Of a stretch of DNA of 64,000 nucleotides, positions 35,495 through 46,380 are shown piece by piece. Each line of letters begins with the position of its first letter. Position 1 is the first letter of the stretch. The notes under the pieces were generated by a model. It searched no databases and was not told the origin of the DNA. It saw only the letters and a list, made by a program, of their open reading frames with translations. A program made the translations under genes and the position numbers. The DNA comes from Rusavskia elegans. Lineage: Eukaryota > Ascomycota > Lecanoromycetes > Teloschistales > Teloschistaceae. The stretch covers positions 124,001 to 188,000 of the forward strand of contig SAUG01000121.1 of NCBI GenBank assembly GCA_011316305.1, in the 5' to 3' direction.

Positions 35495-35970
35495 TCATTC
35501 ACCTCCACCATCCCCATCCTCAGCATCCGGCGCCGGCGGCGGGCCTTCCTCCCAATTCTTATCATGATGGCCCGGCTTGAGCGGGTTCTTGGGCCCATGA
35601 ATCCCATCGCAATCAGGACTGTTCAGTTCCCATCATCAGCTTTCTGCCACCCTGTATCTAAGAAACGCTTTCTTTCCTCCACGCTCGCATCGGATTTCGA
35701 TCGTCGTTTGACATCCACCACGGAGATAGCACGCAACCCTTTTTGGGGTAAAAACAGATTACAAATAAGAAGAACGGAACAAATCGCTTACTTCTCGACG
35801 GTCTCGCAGCAAAATTGATAGAATTTGTGTTTCGGATCCAAGCAGTGATGGTACAGCTGCGGAATCGGAAGAGGCATGGCGGCTACTTTCGCATCCCCGT
35901 GATTCGAGTAGAGTGAGAGGAGGGTTAGGAGAAGGATGATGTAGGCGAATGGGAGGAGGATGAGATGCAT
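35495..35970 (-). CDS. Small secreted cysteine-containing protein (100 aa)
   Basis: Two exons, 35970-35792 and 35618-35495, give 100 aa; the intron is 173 nt with GTAAGC donor and AACAG acceptor. MHLILLPFAYIILLLTLLSLYS is a strong signal peptide. The mature protein, under 80 residues, contains four cysteines (HHCLDPK, QFCCETVE, PDCDG), then a Lys/Pro/His-rich stretch (GPKNPLKPGHHDKNW) and an acidic-Gly tail ending DGDGGGE. Size, signal peptide and cysteine content fit the usual definition of a small secreted (effector-candidate) protein; role and target are unknown. Confidence 0.75.
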
Positions 35971-36635
35971 CTTATTGTCGGTGATCTGGATGGTTGATAG
36001 GCACGGTAGTTGGTGCTTGGATTTACCCGTGGCAGGAGACGGGGGGGGGAGCCTTTCTTGGGATTTGGTGAGATGTCTGGAGGAGCTCAGAAGAGAAAGA
36101 GTAGAATGGATGAGTTATGAAAAAGAGGTTGTACACATAAGAGTCAGGCAGTGGTGTTTGAAAGGTCTTATATGATGTAAGTACCTTATCCTCCGAAGCT
36201 TAAGTTTGCTCATTGAACCCGTTAAGCGATAACTGGGGGTTCCCTCATCCCTTGATAGCCCTTAGTGTCGACTGTGGGGGCGGTTGTCAAAAGGTCAGCG
36301 GGAGTCTTACCTCGAAATAGGTACCCAATCTAGGTGTCCACAAACACAAGCCTTCGTACCGTGGGAAAGTTTTGGTGGGGATGCCCAGAGGCCACCATCT
36401 CCAAATATGGTCTTGGCTGTTTGCTATCAGAAGTAAAAAAGTAGTGGTACACAACAGCCACTTCTCAAATTCGATTCGTGGCTATAGAAAAGGTACATGG
36501 AAATTCCATCAAGAAAAATCGTTAATTGGGTATCAACAGATTAAGAAAGCCATACTGGAGACATCGTCCAATCCGTGCACTTCATCCGCTTCCACGGCTT
36601 GCCAGTAGCTTGCCATACATTGGAAAAGCCTGGTA
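35971..36635. other. Intergenic region
   Basis: About 665 bp with a short G run near 36045 and the promoter side of the 100-aa secreted protein. Nothing else is seen. Confidence 0.4.
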
Positions 36636-38777
36636 CTACCCAGAGCCCACATCTTCTTTTCCTCCACCCTCGTCCCATTGCATGTTCTTCGCCAGCGTTG
36701 GCGAAAGACTTGGACTTGTCGCAATCTTCGGCCTGCTCTTGAAGACACTGGCATAGTCTGCCTCCGGACTGAACAATACATCAGGCGGTGTCATTTCCTT
36801 CAAACCCTCCAGCTGCTTCTTGGGCGTCTCGAACTGGTTGGTAGGGTATTGCCTAGATTGACGACGATTGTGTATTGAATGGTGGGAACTTTTCGATGGG
36901 AACGATGCGGGGAGAAGGGACATGGACCGGCGCGTGCGTTCGACAAGGGAGGACGATCGATTGAGAGTAATGCGTTGGTTCTCATCCGATGCTTTCGTGG
37001 CGAGGATGTGAGGCGGTGGTTGATCGATGACCGGGTCTGGCAGAAGAGAATCCGTCTGAGAAAAGGCCATGGATTGCCGCGTCCTCTCCATCAAGGAGGT
37101 TTTGCGTTTTACCGCTGAGGCTTCGCTGTTCATAGCTGCAGCGATGATCTGCTGAGCAAGTAAATCCCCCTGACTGTTTGGATGAAGGTCGAGAGTCGGG
37201 CCTTGGTCCGAAGCTGATGACGACCAATTCTGGATATACATATTTCCATTCTGCATAGGCGTCGGCGATACTTCATACTGTTCGACGGGTTGCTGCTCTT
37301 GGACTTGTAGCAATAGGGTCTGGTTTCCCACCTGTTCCGAATTTGAAGACGCATGTTTTAACCAGGAATGGGAAGGAATGTATCTTTCTTTCGGCAGATC
37401 AGTGTTAATTTCCTCCTGCAGCAGGACGACGTCTTTTGGTGCTGTGTGCAACTGTTTGTCGATCAATATTTCGCCCTCCGCCATTGACGTTGTTGTAGAC
37501 GGGTTGGATTCAAGCTGATCTGACCAAGGAGCCCGCTCCGCGAGACACTGATCTTCCGACTCAACCACAATGGGGTCTACCCATTCTCTTCGTGGCTGTT
37601 TAAACTCCAGCTTCCTGCTAGGCGTGCTGACTGACTTTGTTTTGCGGTGACTGTAGTCGAGAAGTTGGCGATGCTGTATTTTCATCTCCGGAGAGATCGG
37701 CCCCTTGGCAATGTCGCCACTGCCATGATGCTGTTCCGTATAGCTGAATTTCAATGGACTTTGGAGTGCTCTGTTTCGATACGGAGCAGTGCTCCCATTG
37801 GTCTTGCTTGGGCTCTTCGGCCTAGAATCAATCAAGGCTTGCTGAATGCTTTGCCAATGCGACAATCTGTCTTGTTGAATCCGAACTCTTTCGGTCAGGT
37901 CCTGTACCAAGCTCTGTTGCAAATCCCCTCCAACCTGACTGATAGTGCCGTTTTCCACATGCGACCACAGAGTCGGGAAGGGGGTGTCGAGCAGAGGATC
38001 AACGACATCTTGGCTGTCTGCTTCAACAATACTCTTGATCCATTGTCTATTACCCTGCCACTTCTCATCGAACTGGCGTCGGATCTCCTGGACGGCGCGA
38101 TCGGATACAGCCTCAAGAGGGTGCTTTGCGTCTGCTCGAGCTAGATCATCCACGCGATTGAGAAGCTCCTGTTCTTTCGCCTCCAACGCTTGTTGTAAAC
38201 TGGCGTATCGCTCTTTCAGGCGCTTCTTTCTCTCCAGCAGAGCTTTCAGGGCCCCTTGGTGGGCGATTGCGAGCGGCAAAAGTGACCCCTGCTCCCGTCT
38301 CGATATCGTTGGCTTCGTAGCCAAGCGTCCTGCGATACTTGTCGCACTCCCTGGTAGGGTCCGAAAGACCTTTTGGAGCACAACGGTTGAGAATGAAGAT
38401 AGAAGCTCTTCGAACCTGTCCCCTCGACAATCATCGAACATCGTTTTCCGAATCACTATCTCTTTTCCCAGTATGCCATCCTTCTTGAGGTCGTTCAAGC
38501 ATCTGAAGAGTGCGGCCCGAAGGTTCAGCGATCGCAATGACTCGTACGGTGGAAAGAAGGGCTGAAGTTTATTCCTTGCATCCTTGGGGTTCCATGATTC
38601 GAAGAGACGGTACAAGGCCCACTCCGCACAGCGGACGCGCTGCTTCTGATTTTCGCGCACATGTTTGGGTGCAAATAAGTCCTCTGTAAGCCCAGGCCAG
38701 TCCTCCAGTTGATCAAGGTTCAACAAGCGCAGGTGGGTGATGAAAGTAGATATGGCTGAGCTGGTATATGTAGGCAT
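36636..38777 (-). CDS. HAUS augmin-like complex subunit 6 family protein
   Basis: Single-exon gene, 713 aa. The N-terminal about 250 residues match the HAUS6 N-terminal domain: FITHLRLLNLDQLEDWPGL, RVRCAEWALYRLFESWNP, LQPFFPPYESLRSLNLRAALFRCLNDLKKDG and DDCRGDRFEELLSSFSTVVL. A coiled-coil follows (ALLERKKRLKERYASLQQALEAKEQELLNRVDDL). The rest is Ser/Pro-rich and disordered, with repeated LMERTRQSMAF and LVERTRRSMSLL motifs and a short Pro-directed tail. Augmin recruits gamma-tubulin to pre-existing microtubules for branching nucleation in the spindle. The start at 38777 agrees with the domain start; a short upstream ATG frame (about 38902 to 38828) could be a uORF. It is divergent from cdc4. 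Confidence 0.82.
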   Translation of the reverse strand: MPTYTSSAISTFITHLRLLNLDQLEDWPGLTEDLFAPKHVRENQKQRVRCAEWALYRLFESWNPKDARNKLQPFFPPYESLRSLNLRAALFRCLNDLKKDGILGKEIVIRKTMFDDCRGDRFEELLSSFSTVVLQKVFRTLPGSATSIAGRLATKPTISRREQGSLLPLAIAHQGALKALLERKKRLKERYASLQQALEAKEQELLNRVDDLARADAKHPLEAVSDRAVQEIRRQFDEKWQGNRQWIKSIVEADSQDVVDPLLDTPFPTLWSHVENGTISQVGGDLQQSLVQDLTERVRIQQDRLSHWQSIQQALIDSRPKSPSKTNGSTAPYRNRALQSPLKFSYTEQHHGSGDIAKGPISPEMKIQHRQLLDYSHRKTKSVSTPSRKLEFKQPRREWVDPIVVESEDQCLAERAPWSDQLESNPSTTTSMAEGEILIDKQLHTAPKDVVLLQEEINTDLPKERYIPSHSWLKHASSNSEQVGNQTLLLQVQEQQPVEQYEVSPTPMQNGNMYIQNWSSSASDQGPTLDLHPNSQGDLLAQQIIAAAMNSEASAVKRKTSLMERTRQSMAFSQTDSLLPDPVIDQPPPHILATKASDENQRITLNRSSSLVERTRRSMSLLPASFPSKSSHHSIHNRRQSRQYPTNQFETPKKQLEGLKEMTPPDVLFSPEADYASVFKSRPKIATSPSLSPTLAKNMQWDEGGGKEDVGSG

Positions 38778-39076
38778 GCTGACGCGCGAGAGGTCGTTGG
38801 CGTCCCAATGTCACGGCTTTTGACATTCTGGATTACTAACATGTCGATCAATGTATTGAATTAATGCGGACGACCAGTCTTTCACGAGTTGAATCTCCGA
38901 CATTATTGTGTGTTGAAATCCAGAATCGTGGTTGCGCGGGACAACCGGCTTGGCACTGCAAAACACTCGTTTAACAGTCTATCGATACCTGATTCTGATT
39001 CTCATTATTCTGCATTGTCCTCCTATCGCGTGCACTGAGACATTATTCGATCTTACAGAAGAGCACCTGTACTGAA
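38778..39076. promoter_or_regulatory. Bidirectional promoter region, HAUS6/cdc4
   Basis: About 300 bp separate the start codons of two divergent cell-division genes, so both promoters must lie here or overlap the 5' leaders. No specific factor site is identified. Confidence 0.45.
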
Positions 39077-39922
39077 ATGGTATGTCCAGTGTCCAGATTG
39101 TCTACCATCTCCGCTCCATTTACCAGTCCGTGTCGACCGCACCTTTCCAAAGTCACAAAACTTACAGACAACGCCGCCATCTCACGGAGTGGCGGTCGTT
39201 CTGCATCTCGTTGACATGGTCATATAGTCATATCAGCATGCTAACAATGCTCTGAACTAGGCATCCACAAACTACAAAGAAGCATTTGCGCTTTTCGACA
39301 AACGCGGCAACGGACGCGTCGCTCTCGAATCACTCGGTGACCTGTTGCGAGCGTGCGGGCAGAACCCAACATTGGCTGAGATTAGTGAACTGGAGAAAAG
39401 CGTGGGTGGAGATTGTGAGTTCGGCTCTTAAAAGGGAGATTGGCGACGAGCGCACACCGTAACCTTCGCCAACGTTTTACTGGGAAGTCACGATTCGAAA
39501 CGAGCAGTGGCTGACTGATGCTGCTGTGGGGATAATAGTCGATTTCGATTCCTTTCAGAAAGTCCTCAACCGACCAGGCGGTTTCCGCGATCCTGGCGAG
39601 CCCGAGGAATACTGTCGGGGTTTCCAAGTGTTTGACAAGGACATGACGGGTTTCATTGGAGTTGGACAATTAAGATACAGTACGCACCATGATTCGAGGC
39701 GAGGCTCAGGCTGTGTGGGTTGCTGACACTGTGAACATAGTCCTGACGAATCTGGGCGAGAAGATGAGTGATGAAGAAGTGGACGAGCTGTTGAAAGCGG
39801 TCGACACAAGCAGCGGCGAGATCAATTACACGGGTAAGCTAATCAACCCTTCGCATTGTCATTCAGAACGATACTGATTTAGCTGGTCTATAGAACTCGT
39901 ACGAACCATTCTCGCCAATTGA
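39077..39922 (+). CDS. cdc4: Cdc4-type myosin essential light chain, EF-hand protein
   Basis: Exons 39077-39079, 39261-39414, 39539-39679, 39741-39833 and 39894-39922 give 139 aa, the usual length for fungal Cdc4. The first coding exon is only the ATG. EF-hand-like motifs are YKEAFALFDKRGNGRVALESLGDLL, FQVFDKDMTGFIGVGQL and DELLKAVDTSSGEINYTELV, with the family features LRACGQNPTLAEI and LTNLGEKMSDEEVDE. Cdc4 binds the IQ motifs of type II (and V) myosins and is needed for the contractile actomyosin ring at septation. Loop residues are degenerate in hand 1 (DKRGNGRV), so calcium binding is doubtful. It is divergent from the augmin subunit gene and convergent with the STEEP1-like gene. Confidence 0.92.
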
Positions 39923-40235
39923 CACTTTGTCTCTGCTTGCAGTCGATACTTCCTACCTTCTTCCTCTGCATTTCCCCGGCGTTCCTAGTCCGGAGTGAAT
40001 GTTGCTCCCAGGAGATTGTTATGGCGGGAGGAATCCTGATGGTAGTCATGAATGAGGCGCGGCCGTTGTAGATGGCGATTCCTTGCAAACGATATAAGGC
40101 TCATGCCGTACTCCGTACCGATTTGGGTGACGATACCCCCGAAGCGCTGTAATGGCATGACCATGTCAAACGCTAAAAACCCTCGGCGTGCAGCCTGAAC
40201 TCTTGAACACAACTCCACTGCATGATACAGTTTTG
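39923..40235. other. Convergent intergenic region
   Basis: About 310 bp between the 3' ends of cdc4 and the STEEP1-like gene. No feature beyond the expected polyadenylation regions. Confidence 0.4.
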
Positions 40236-40763
40236 TCAACCGGCCCACTTCCCGGTGTCCACCAACCCTCCTTCCAACAAAAACAACACCTTCCCCACCA
40301 CGTCTCCCTTCTTCCCACCACCAGCGATATCTCCAGCCGGCTCTTCATCCCCGAGAATTTCATACCCCACCGCAACTCCACATCTGCCACACCTCCAAAG
40401 CCTCCTCTTCTCCCATCCGTCCTCGCGCTGCACCACGATGGCCTTCCTGACAGGCTTCACATTCGTTGATAGCAGAGACGGCAGTATCCGTGATAGTTTC
40501 TGCTGCTGCTCTTGTCCATCTTGTACTACCTCGCGATCTTGATCCTCTTGGTCGTTGTCGCTAGCGAGAGAGGTGGAGGGAAATGGTAGGATGCGAGCTT
40601 GGTCGAGAGATGGAGAAGCACGCTGGTGAAGGTCGGAAAGGACGTAGGGAGTTGTGAGGAGGTGGGTAGAGCAGAGGCAGTGGTAGGTGTGGACTGCGAG
40701 GGCAGAGGTTGAGGTGGAGGGCGAAGGCGGAGAGGAGGTAGACTCGTCGCGGGAGGGGCCCAT
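40236..40763 (-). CDS. STEEP1 / CXorf56-like conserved protein
   Basis: Single exon, 175 aa. After a Ser/Thr/Pro-rich N terminus come the family hallmarks HTYHCLCSTHLLTTPYVLSDLHQR, SLDQARILPFP and REDGWEKRRLWRCGRCGVAVGYEI. The two Cys pairs (HCLC and CGRC) are conserved in STEEP1/UPF0428 and could bind zinc. In animals the family helps STING leave the ER; fungi lack that pathway, so the role here is not known. An acidic-Gln insert (DNDQEDQDREVVQDGQEQQQK) splits the domain. The C terminus (KVLFLLEGGLVDTGKWAG) is in frame and ends at a stop shortly after the domain. It is divergent from the zinc-cluster regulator. Confidence 0.78.
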   Translation of the reverse strand: MGPSRDESTSSPPSPSTSTSALAVHTYHCLCSTHLLTTPYVLSDLHQRASPSLDQARILPFPSTSLASDNDQEDQDREVVQDGQEQQQKLSRILPSLLSTNVKPVRKAIVVQREDGWEKRRLWRCGRCGVAVGYEILGDEEPAGDIAGGGKKGDVVGKVLFLLEGGLVDTGKWAG

Positions 40764-41692
40764 GGTACCCTATGGATTACTGGAGATAAAAATCTCCAGT
40801 TGTGCTGATGAACTGTCGTTAGTGGTTTGGTTCATGGGGTGTCAGTCCCGAGAAGGCTGTCTGCATGATTGGATTTCTCAGTCACGACTCCAAACTCACA
40901 CCGTCAGTCGGGACATGAAAACAACCCAATGGTGGAGTTCGGAGCAAGTTCCGCAGCTTGCCGGAAGTAAGTCCGTCCATTCCTCGCGCGTAGCCCGCTT
41001 CTCGTCAGGACGTTCGATCCGACGAAGAAGCTAACAACGGCGTTAATAAGGTCATGGTTCAGATCCCGGGCCAGCACCAAGGCAACTCTTCTGCCACACC
41101 AAAGTCCTCCAACAATGGCTCTTGGTATGATGTCTCCAAGCTCAGAGATGCCCGCATGTTAACGTAAGGACCTCTTCAAGCCATTCTGGACTGCTGGTGC
41201 TGACCGTGGACCACTCTCCCAGCTCTCAACCATGAATGCCACGCGCAAATGTAACAAAGGATACAATTTCCTGAGTCCTGTGATAGCAAATGACGGGCTC
41301 CATCTCCGGTGGGAGTGGCGTTTCTGAATGACGTGAGCCGTTGACTAAACCAATTTTGGAGAAGTCGCCGGGCCGGGGTGGGGGGGGGGTCTCATCTTTG
41401 ATATCTCATTGGATGGACAAACCATGCAGCACACGAGCCACAAGAATGATGTGTAAGGTAACCACCACTGACGGACCCAACGATGGATGGAACATTAAGG
41501 TAACGAAGGTCCGCCTGGCCAGCCGTGGATTACTTAACATCGATCCCTCATCCCTTCATATCAACCTTCATCAACTTGTCGCTGCTAGCCTCCAGCACAT
41601 TCTGCATTTCGACTCGCACGCTCACCATCGGCGCCCGTCGTCGACTTCGTTGATGGGTATGCGCCATCTTGCCAAACACTGAAAAGCTCAAA
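40764..41692. other. Divergent promoter region, STEEP1-like and zinc-cluster gene
   Basis: About 930 bp with a G run near 41385. The two genes point away from each other, so both promoters lie here. No specific binding site is identified. Confidence 0.4.
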
Positions 41693-44070
41693 ATGCCCTC
41701 CCACAGGCCAATTGTACCTTCCGACACCATGAAGACCGATGTCATCGGCGATTCGAGCTCCGTTACTCTGGCAAGCGGGAGTGGGAACACAGAAAGCGGC
41801 AATGGTGCCAGCAGCGGACGCTGGGATAGTGGCGACAGCGGTGCATCTCATGAGGCCCCTAAGAAACGAAGGGCACCTGGCGCCGTGGCTGCTATTGCCT
41901 GCATTGAATGCAGGAAGGCACGGCAAAAGGTATGCGTTTTCTTTTCAATGCTAAACGACACTGTCATCAATCTACAGATACCTGGAAGAGTGTGTCCACG
42001 ACTAACGTGTGTTGTGCCTTCCCTCTCTAGTGCGATGGCTCAAGACCCCATACCTGCACAAGATGCCAAACCCGTCGCCTCGAATGTCGCTATGAGCCTC
42101 ATACCAAAACCCGCAAAGAATTGCTTTTGCAGGAAATCGCCAATCTGAAACGAGACAATACGCGTCTCAAGACCATCAATCGAGAAGTTATCAGCGATGC
42201 CAACGACCTGAAAGAACAGCATCAAGGTCTCCAGGACTTACACGACTGGCAGCAGATCATCCTCGACATTCTGGGTCGCAATGGACACGACCGCGAGATC
42301 ATCAAGAAACTCCGGGGGGGTGAAAGCAGCGAATCGATTGCCAGGTGGCTATGCCAGCAACAGCCCATCTCCAGTCACCTGCACATCGTACCGCCCGACG
42401 AACGTAGCTTGCTTGATATCGTTAATGCTTTCGAGCACCACTACCGCCGAGAAGATGGGCTCGGCCGTGATCGAAGATCGGATACAATGCGACTCCGCTG
42501 GACCGAAGTTACTGCCAGCCAAACCCTTCTCGGCCATCTGTTTGACCTGTACTTCACTTGGGTCCATCCGGTTCACATGCTGTTCAGCGAAATCGACTTT
42601 ATAGAAAGCTTCCGAACCAACGACGAAACCTATTGTTCTCCCGCCCTGGTCAACGCCCTTTGCGCAATGGCTTGCCATTTGGTCGATGCCAGTGATCTCG
42701 ACGAAGATGTAGACGTCGATGCATTGGCGCAAGCTTTCATGAATCAGGCCCGTCAGGGAGTGTTGCCGCAAAATTACACTCTTTTGACCTCGGTTCAGGC
42801 TCTCGCGGTCATGTACCTGGCTGATCTCAGTTCGGGCAAAGCTCGAAGCGCCACTGGCTACTTGAGAGCATCTGTGGAATTCTTGAAGGCGGCCGAACTC
42901 GATGGACAGTCCCCTGCAGCCCGGGAGATCTCCTCGTGGGGTATTCAGACTCTCAACACGTAAGGTCTCACGAACTGACATGGACATTGCGTGCACTGAC
43001 ACGATCTACCAATGAGTAGATCATCGACAGGTATCACGTACCAGAAGTTGTATGCGCCCGAGCTTCCGCATATGGCGCGGTTCCAGCATGTCGACATCCA
43101 GTCAGACAAGGCTGTATGGCGCTTCTATCGAACCGTTGGTGATCAGCGCGTGCTTCCAGTGCGGCCTAGCCATGCCGTTATGACGGCCCGTTATCAAGCA
43201 GCCCTGTTCCGGATCATCCACGAAAGTCTGAATCTCTACTGTGGCTTGCGAGGAGTCGCGACAGCAGAGGCGATTCTGATCACCTACCGACGATATCTGG
43301 ACTGGGAGCACGACCTTCCACCCATCCTGAAGACCGTGGACGTGGAAGCGCAACCCGTTCCACATATCCTATTCTTACAGTGCGCACTGATTGTGTCGTC
43401 TGTATGGGAGTCTGGCTGACCGCCGAACAGTGTCCAGTATCACGTGGCGGTTGTGCAACACCTGACCCCACTGCTGCAATCCGGTTTCTTCGAGGGACCA
43501 AATCTCCAGGAACTTCGTCGCTTGGTGATCCAGCATGCCCAAAGCGGTGTCGAGCTCCTTGAGCATTACCGGCGGCTTTATTCCACGCGATACCTGATGC
43601 CCCTGCTCTGTTTCTGTATCGTCCATCTGGGCGACGCTCTTATCCGGTACTCACCCGAGGAGCCACTGGCATCGAACACCGTGGAATTTTCCCTCATGTT
43701 GTTGCAACAAGCAAGTGTTGGCTTCCCCATCTGCGGGCCTCTTCAAGAATTATTCAAACGCAGCGCCGTTGACTGCGGGGCCAAGATGCCAGCGAATGTT
43801 GACGAGATCACAGCACCGCTCGGATCGTATGGAGTGGATGATATCCTAGATGCTTGCACCAGGTTGGATTATAGGCAACCGGTAGACCAGAGCACCCGGC
43901 ATATTGACGATAATATAGCAGTCGATTGGCCGAGCAAGTGGCAGGAGATCGTGAACAGCCCCAACCGACCCGAATCACCGCAGTCGACGAGGAGGACGAT
44001 GTCGACATCCACGACGTCGTCTCCCGGCAACGAGCAACACATGCGGATTGCTTCGCTGCTGAATAGATGA
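41693..44070 (+). CDS. Zn2Cys6 fungal transcription factor
   Basis: Exons 41693-41929, 42031-42959, 43020-43392 and 43438-44070 give 723 aa. The zinc cluster is CIECRKARQKCDGSRPHTC followed by CTRC and RRLEC, six cysteines in the standard spacing, near residues 73-105; the first intron splits it just before the third cysteine, a common position. A coiled segment (LLLQEIANLKRDNTRLKT) follows, then the fungal-specific middle homology region: FDLYFTWVHPVHMLFSE, ALVNALCAMACHLVDA, ALAVMYLADLSSGKARSATGYLR and ARFQHVDIQSDKAVWR. This is a DNA-binding regulator acting in the nucleus; targets are unknown. The ATG at 41693 starts MPSHRPIVPSD; a nearby MKTD could serve as an alternative start. The donor of intron 3 (GTGTCG) is weak, so that junction is the least sure. 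Confidence 0.88.
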
Positions 44071-45396
44071 GTCTGTTCCCTTGGTTGAGACATGCTTCGG
44101 AGGTGTCCAGCAAAACGGGCGTCCAGCAATCATGTAGAGGCCGGAGCAAGAAGAAACTCTCATGTTGGCTGATTGCTATGGCTTAGCAGATGGATGGTTC
44201 AATCTCCTCGACTACCAATGATCAATAACCCCTCTGGCTCTTCGCACAGGTTCCGTGGTGGCGTTCAAGAATTACATCTCAAGGAGGCGACTTTTCGCCT
44301 CCATACCTTGTACCGAGAGTGTAGAATACCAAAACAAAGTCAAGATTGTTCGTCATCTTTATTTTCTTTCGGAGTTGACACGACAGTCCCTGGGCGTTGA
44401 GGTCTTTTGATCTGAAAGGTTGTGCAGTACGGAAGCGTAGAATTTCGTTATGTCCAAAGTTGCAAACTTGGCCATGCCAGTAGAAGAATTACCTTAGGAA
44501 ACATCATCCCTGGACCCTCGGAGACCCTGACAATGGCGGGTGAAAAAGTCGGCATGCCACCACCCTTTTCTGTCTGCGTACCGTCAGATCGACGATCCAT
44601 GTGAGTACATGTACCCACTGGAATATTATTGGCATTCCGAGTCCGCACCTTAATTTGGCCTTCCATTTCTCTCGCTCTCCCGGATAGCTATCGATCGAAT
44701 ATACCAACATACATAGCCTTATATATCCCCTTTCCTGTCAATTCCCGCTAGATTTAAGGTTGACCAATTCGTACCCTGTGTTCAAGGGTAGTCGCAAGGT
44801 ATCCAACCAATCAAACTGGGGTCTAAATGGGTGTCCGCGGAATTGAGTGGTTCGCGGGGGAGCAAATCTCCTAGGCTAAATAGGTATTAAAAGCAGTCCT
44901 CTTGGCGATGAAGTTCGCCGAATCCCAACTCCAGAATAAAACATCGAAACATTTTTTTTTTTTTGAGTTGCCTGACGTGGTGATTGTAGTAATAGCTTGG
45001 GTTGGTTTTGGCGTTAGCGGTGTGTGTGTGTGTGCTGAAGAATTACCTGTTCTGGTAGCCATGTGGTTTATCCTAATGGTTTGTGGGGTCTACGGACGCT
45101 GTGTGGATGATAGTATGGTTGGTGAGTTGGAAATCATTATTGTTCCACATGGGTGCAGGCGGATGGGCGAGAGATGTTGTTGGTGGAATGGAAGGCTTGG
45201 TTTGGTGGCTTACTTACTGTATTGTGTAAATGATCGCGACGTATATGCTTGGATAGAGATGAGCATGATCGGATGGATAGAGCTTAGCATACTACTCTTA
45301 GTTCCTCGCATCGTCATAAAGATCCCCAGCAGCGATCCACATCCTTCTCGCCTTCTCTCCTCCTCTCCCCAGCACTTGCACTCACCGCCGTGGGCT
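44071..45396. other. Convergent intergenic region
   Basis: About 1.3 kb between the regulator and psf2. A T-rich run lies near 44951-44964. The plus-strand frame 44902-45642 is antisense to psf2 and looks spurious. No gene is supported. Confidence 0.4.
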
Positions 45397-46240
45397 TCAA
45401 TACTCCATATCATCCTCATTCTCCCCTTCACCACCTGTCCCGAATGCTCCATCCTCGCCCTCCCTCTCCCGCCTACTAATCTCCCTCCCAACTCCCAATT
45501 TCCTCAAACCATCCACCACCCCCCCAATAAAAGCCATCCCTTCACTAACCTCCATGCCCCCGACCCCATTCATCTTGACCTCCCTCCCGCCCTCCAACAC
45601 CTCCACCCCCGCCCTCATCTTCGCCATCCTCACTTCTCTTAAATCTCTTAACAACCGCCGCACGTGATCCGCCGAGGGGACGTCATCGCTGGCGGCTTCC
45701 AGCAGAAGCGTCGAAAGCTCGAGCCAGTGGTACGGTAGAGCCTCGGGCTGGGCGTCAGCAGTGGCGGAAGGGAGGAAAGGCGGGCTGAGTGGGATGCTAG
45801 TTGTGGAGGTACGGGAAAGAGGAGGTGCGTCGGAGAACTCGGGGGACGAGGTTTCGAGTTGAAGGATGGCGTCGAGGGAGGAAGGGGAGAGCCAGGGTGG
45901 GGGGAGGATGTTGGCGCGGTTTTGGTGTTTGAGGAGGAGGGCGAGCCAGAGGGGGAGGGGGGTGCGGTGAGGAGGGATTAGGGGGGTTGTTGGGCCCTGG
46001 TGTGGTTGGTTAGATTGGAGGTTTTGGGTGTGGAGGAGCTTGGGAGGTTGGATCTTTGGGGGAAAAGGGTTTGGGATTGGGGGAGGTAGAGAACTTTACC
46101 TAGGTGGAGTGCTTGGTGTTACTCACCCCGAGAAGCTGGAGGCCTTCGAGTCGTTGGCGGGGGATAACGGTGACGAGCTCCATTTCGCAGAGGAAGGCGA
46201 CTTCTGGTGGTGTGAGGCCGAGCGGGAGTGTAAGTGCCAT
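45397..46240 (-). CDS. psf2: DNA replication complex GINS protein Psf2
   Basis: Two exons, 46240-46127 and 45996-45397, give 237 aa. Exon 1 encodes [38 protein letters not shown], the diagnostic Psf2 N terminus; exon 2 begins with [22 protein letters not shown] and continues [49 protein letters not shown] and NGVGGMEV, ending in an acidic tail. Psf2 is one of four subunits of GINS, part of the CMG helicase at replication origins and forks. The ATG at 46240 is chosen because homologues begin MALPLPxGLTPPE; an upstream in-frame ATG at 46282 would only add 14 residues. A Ser/Pro/Thr-rich insert (about residues 72-108) lengthens the protein relative to yeast. Confidence 0.92.
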
Positions 46241-46380
46241 ATTCCAGCTTAAGAGGTCCTCAATGGCAATGTCGGCCAGCATTAATCAATCCGTGAAGCA
46301 GATCACTGTGGTGGACATGAAATGTTTGTCGTCGGGACTTCGGAATTTTGCTGAGTAAGCAACTATGTGTTTGCTCTCGA

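Noticed and set aside
38828..38902. Upstream ATG frame (MSEIQLVKDW) as first exon of the HAUS6 gene
   Set aside because: A donor and an acceptor exist nearby, but joining them puts the known N-terminal domain out of frame. It could at most be a uORF.
44902..45642. Plus-strand ORF of 246 aa
   Set aside because: It is antisense to the second exon of psf2 over its last third, low in complexity there, and has no family motif.
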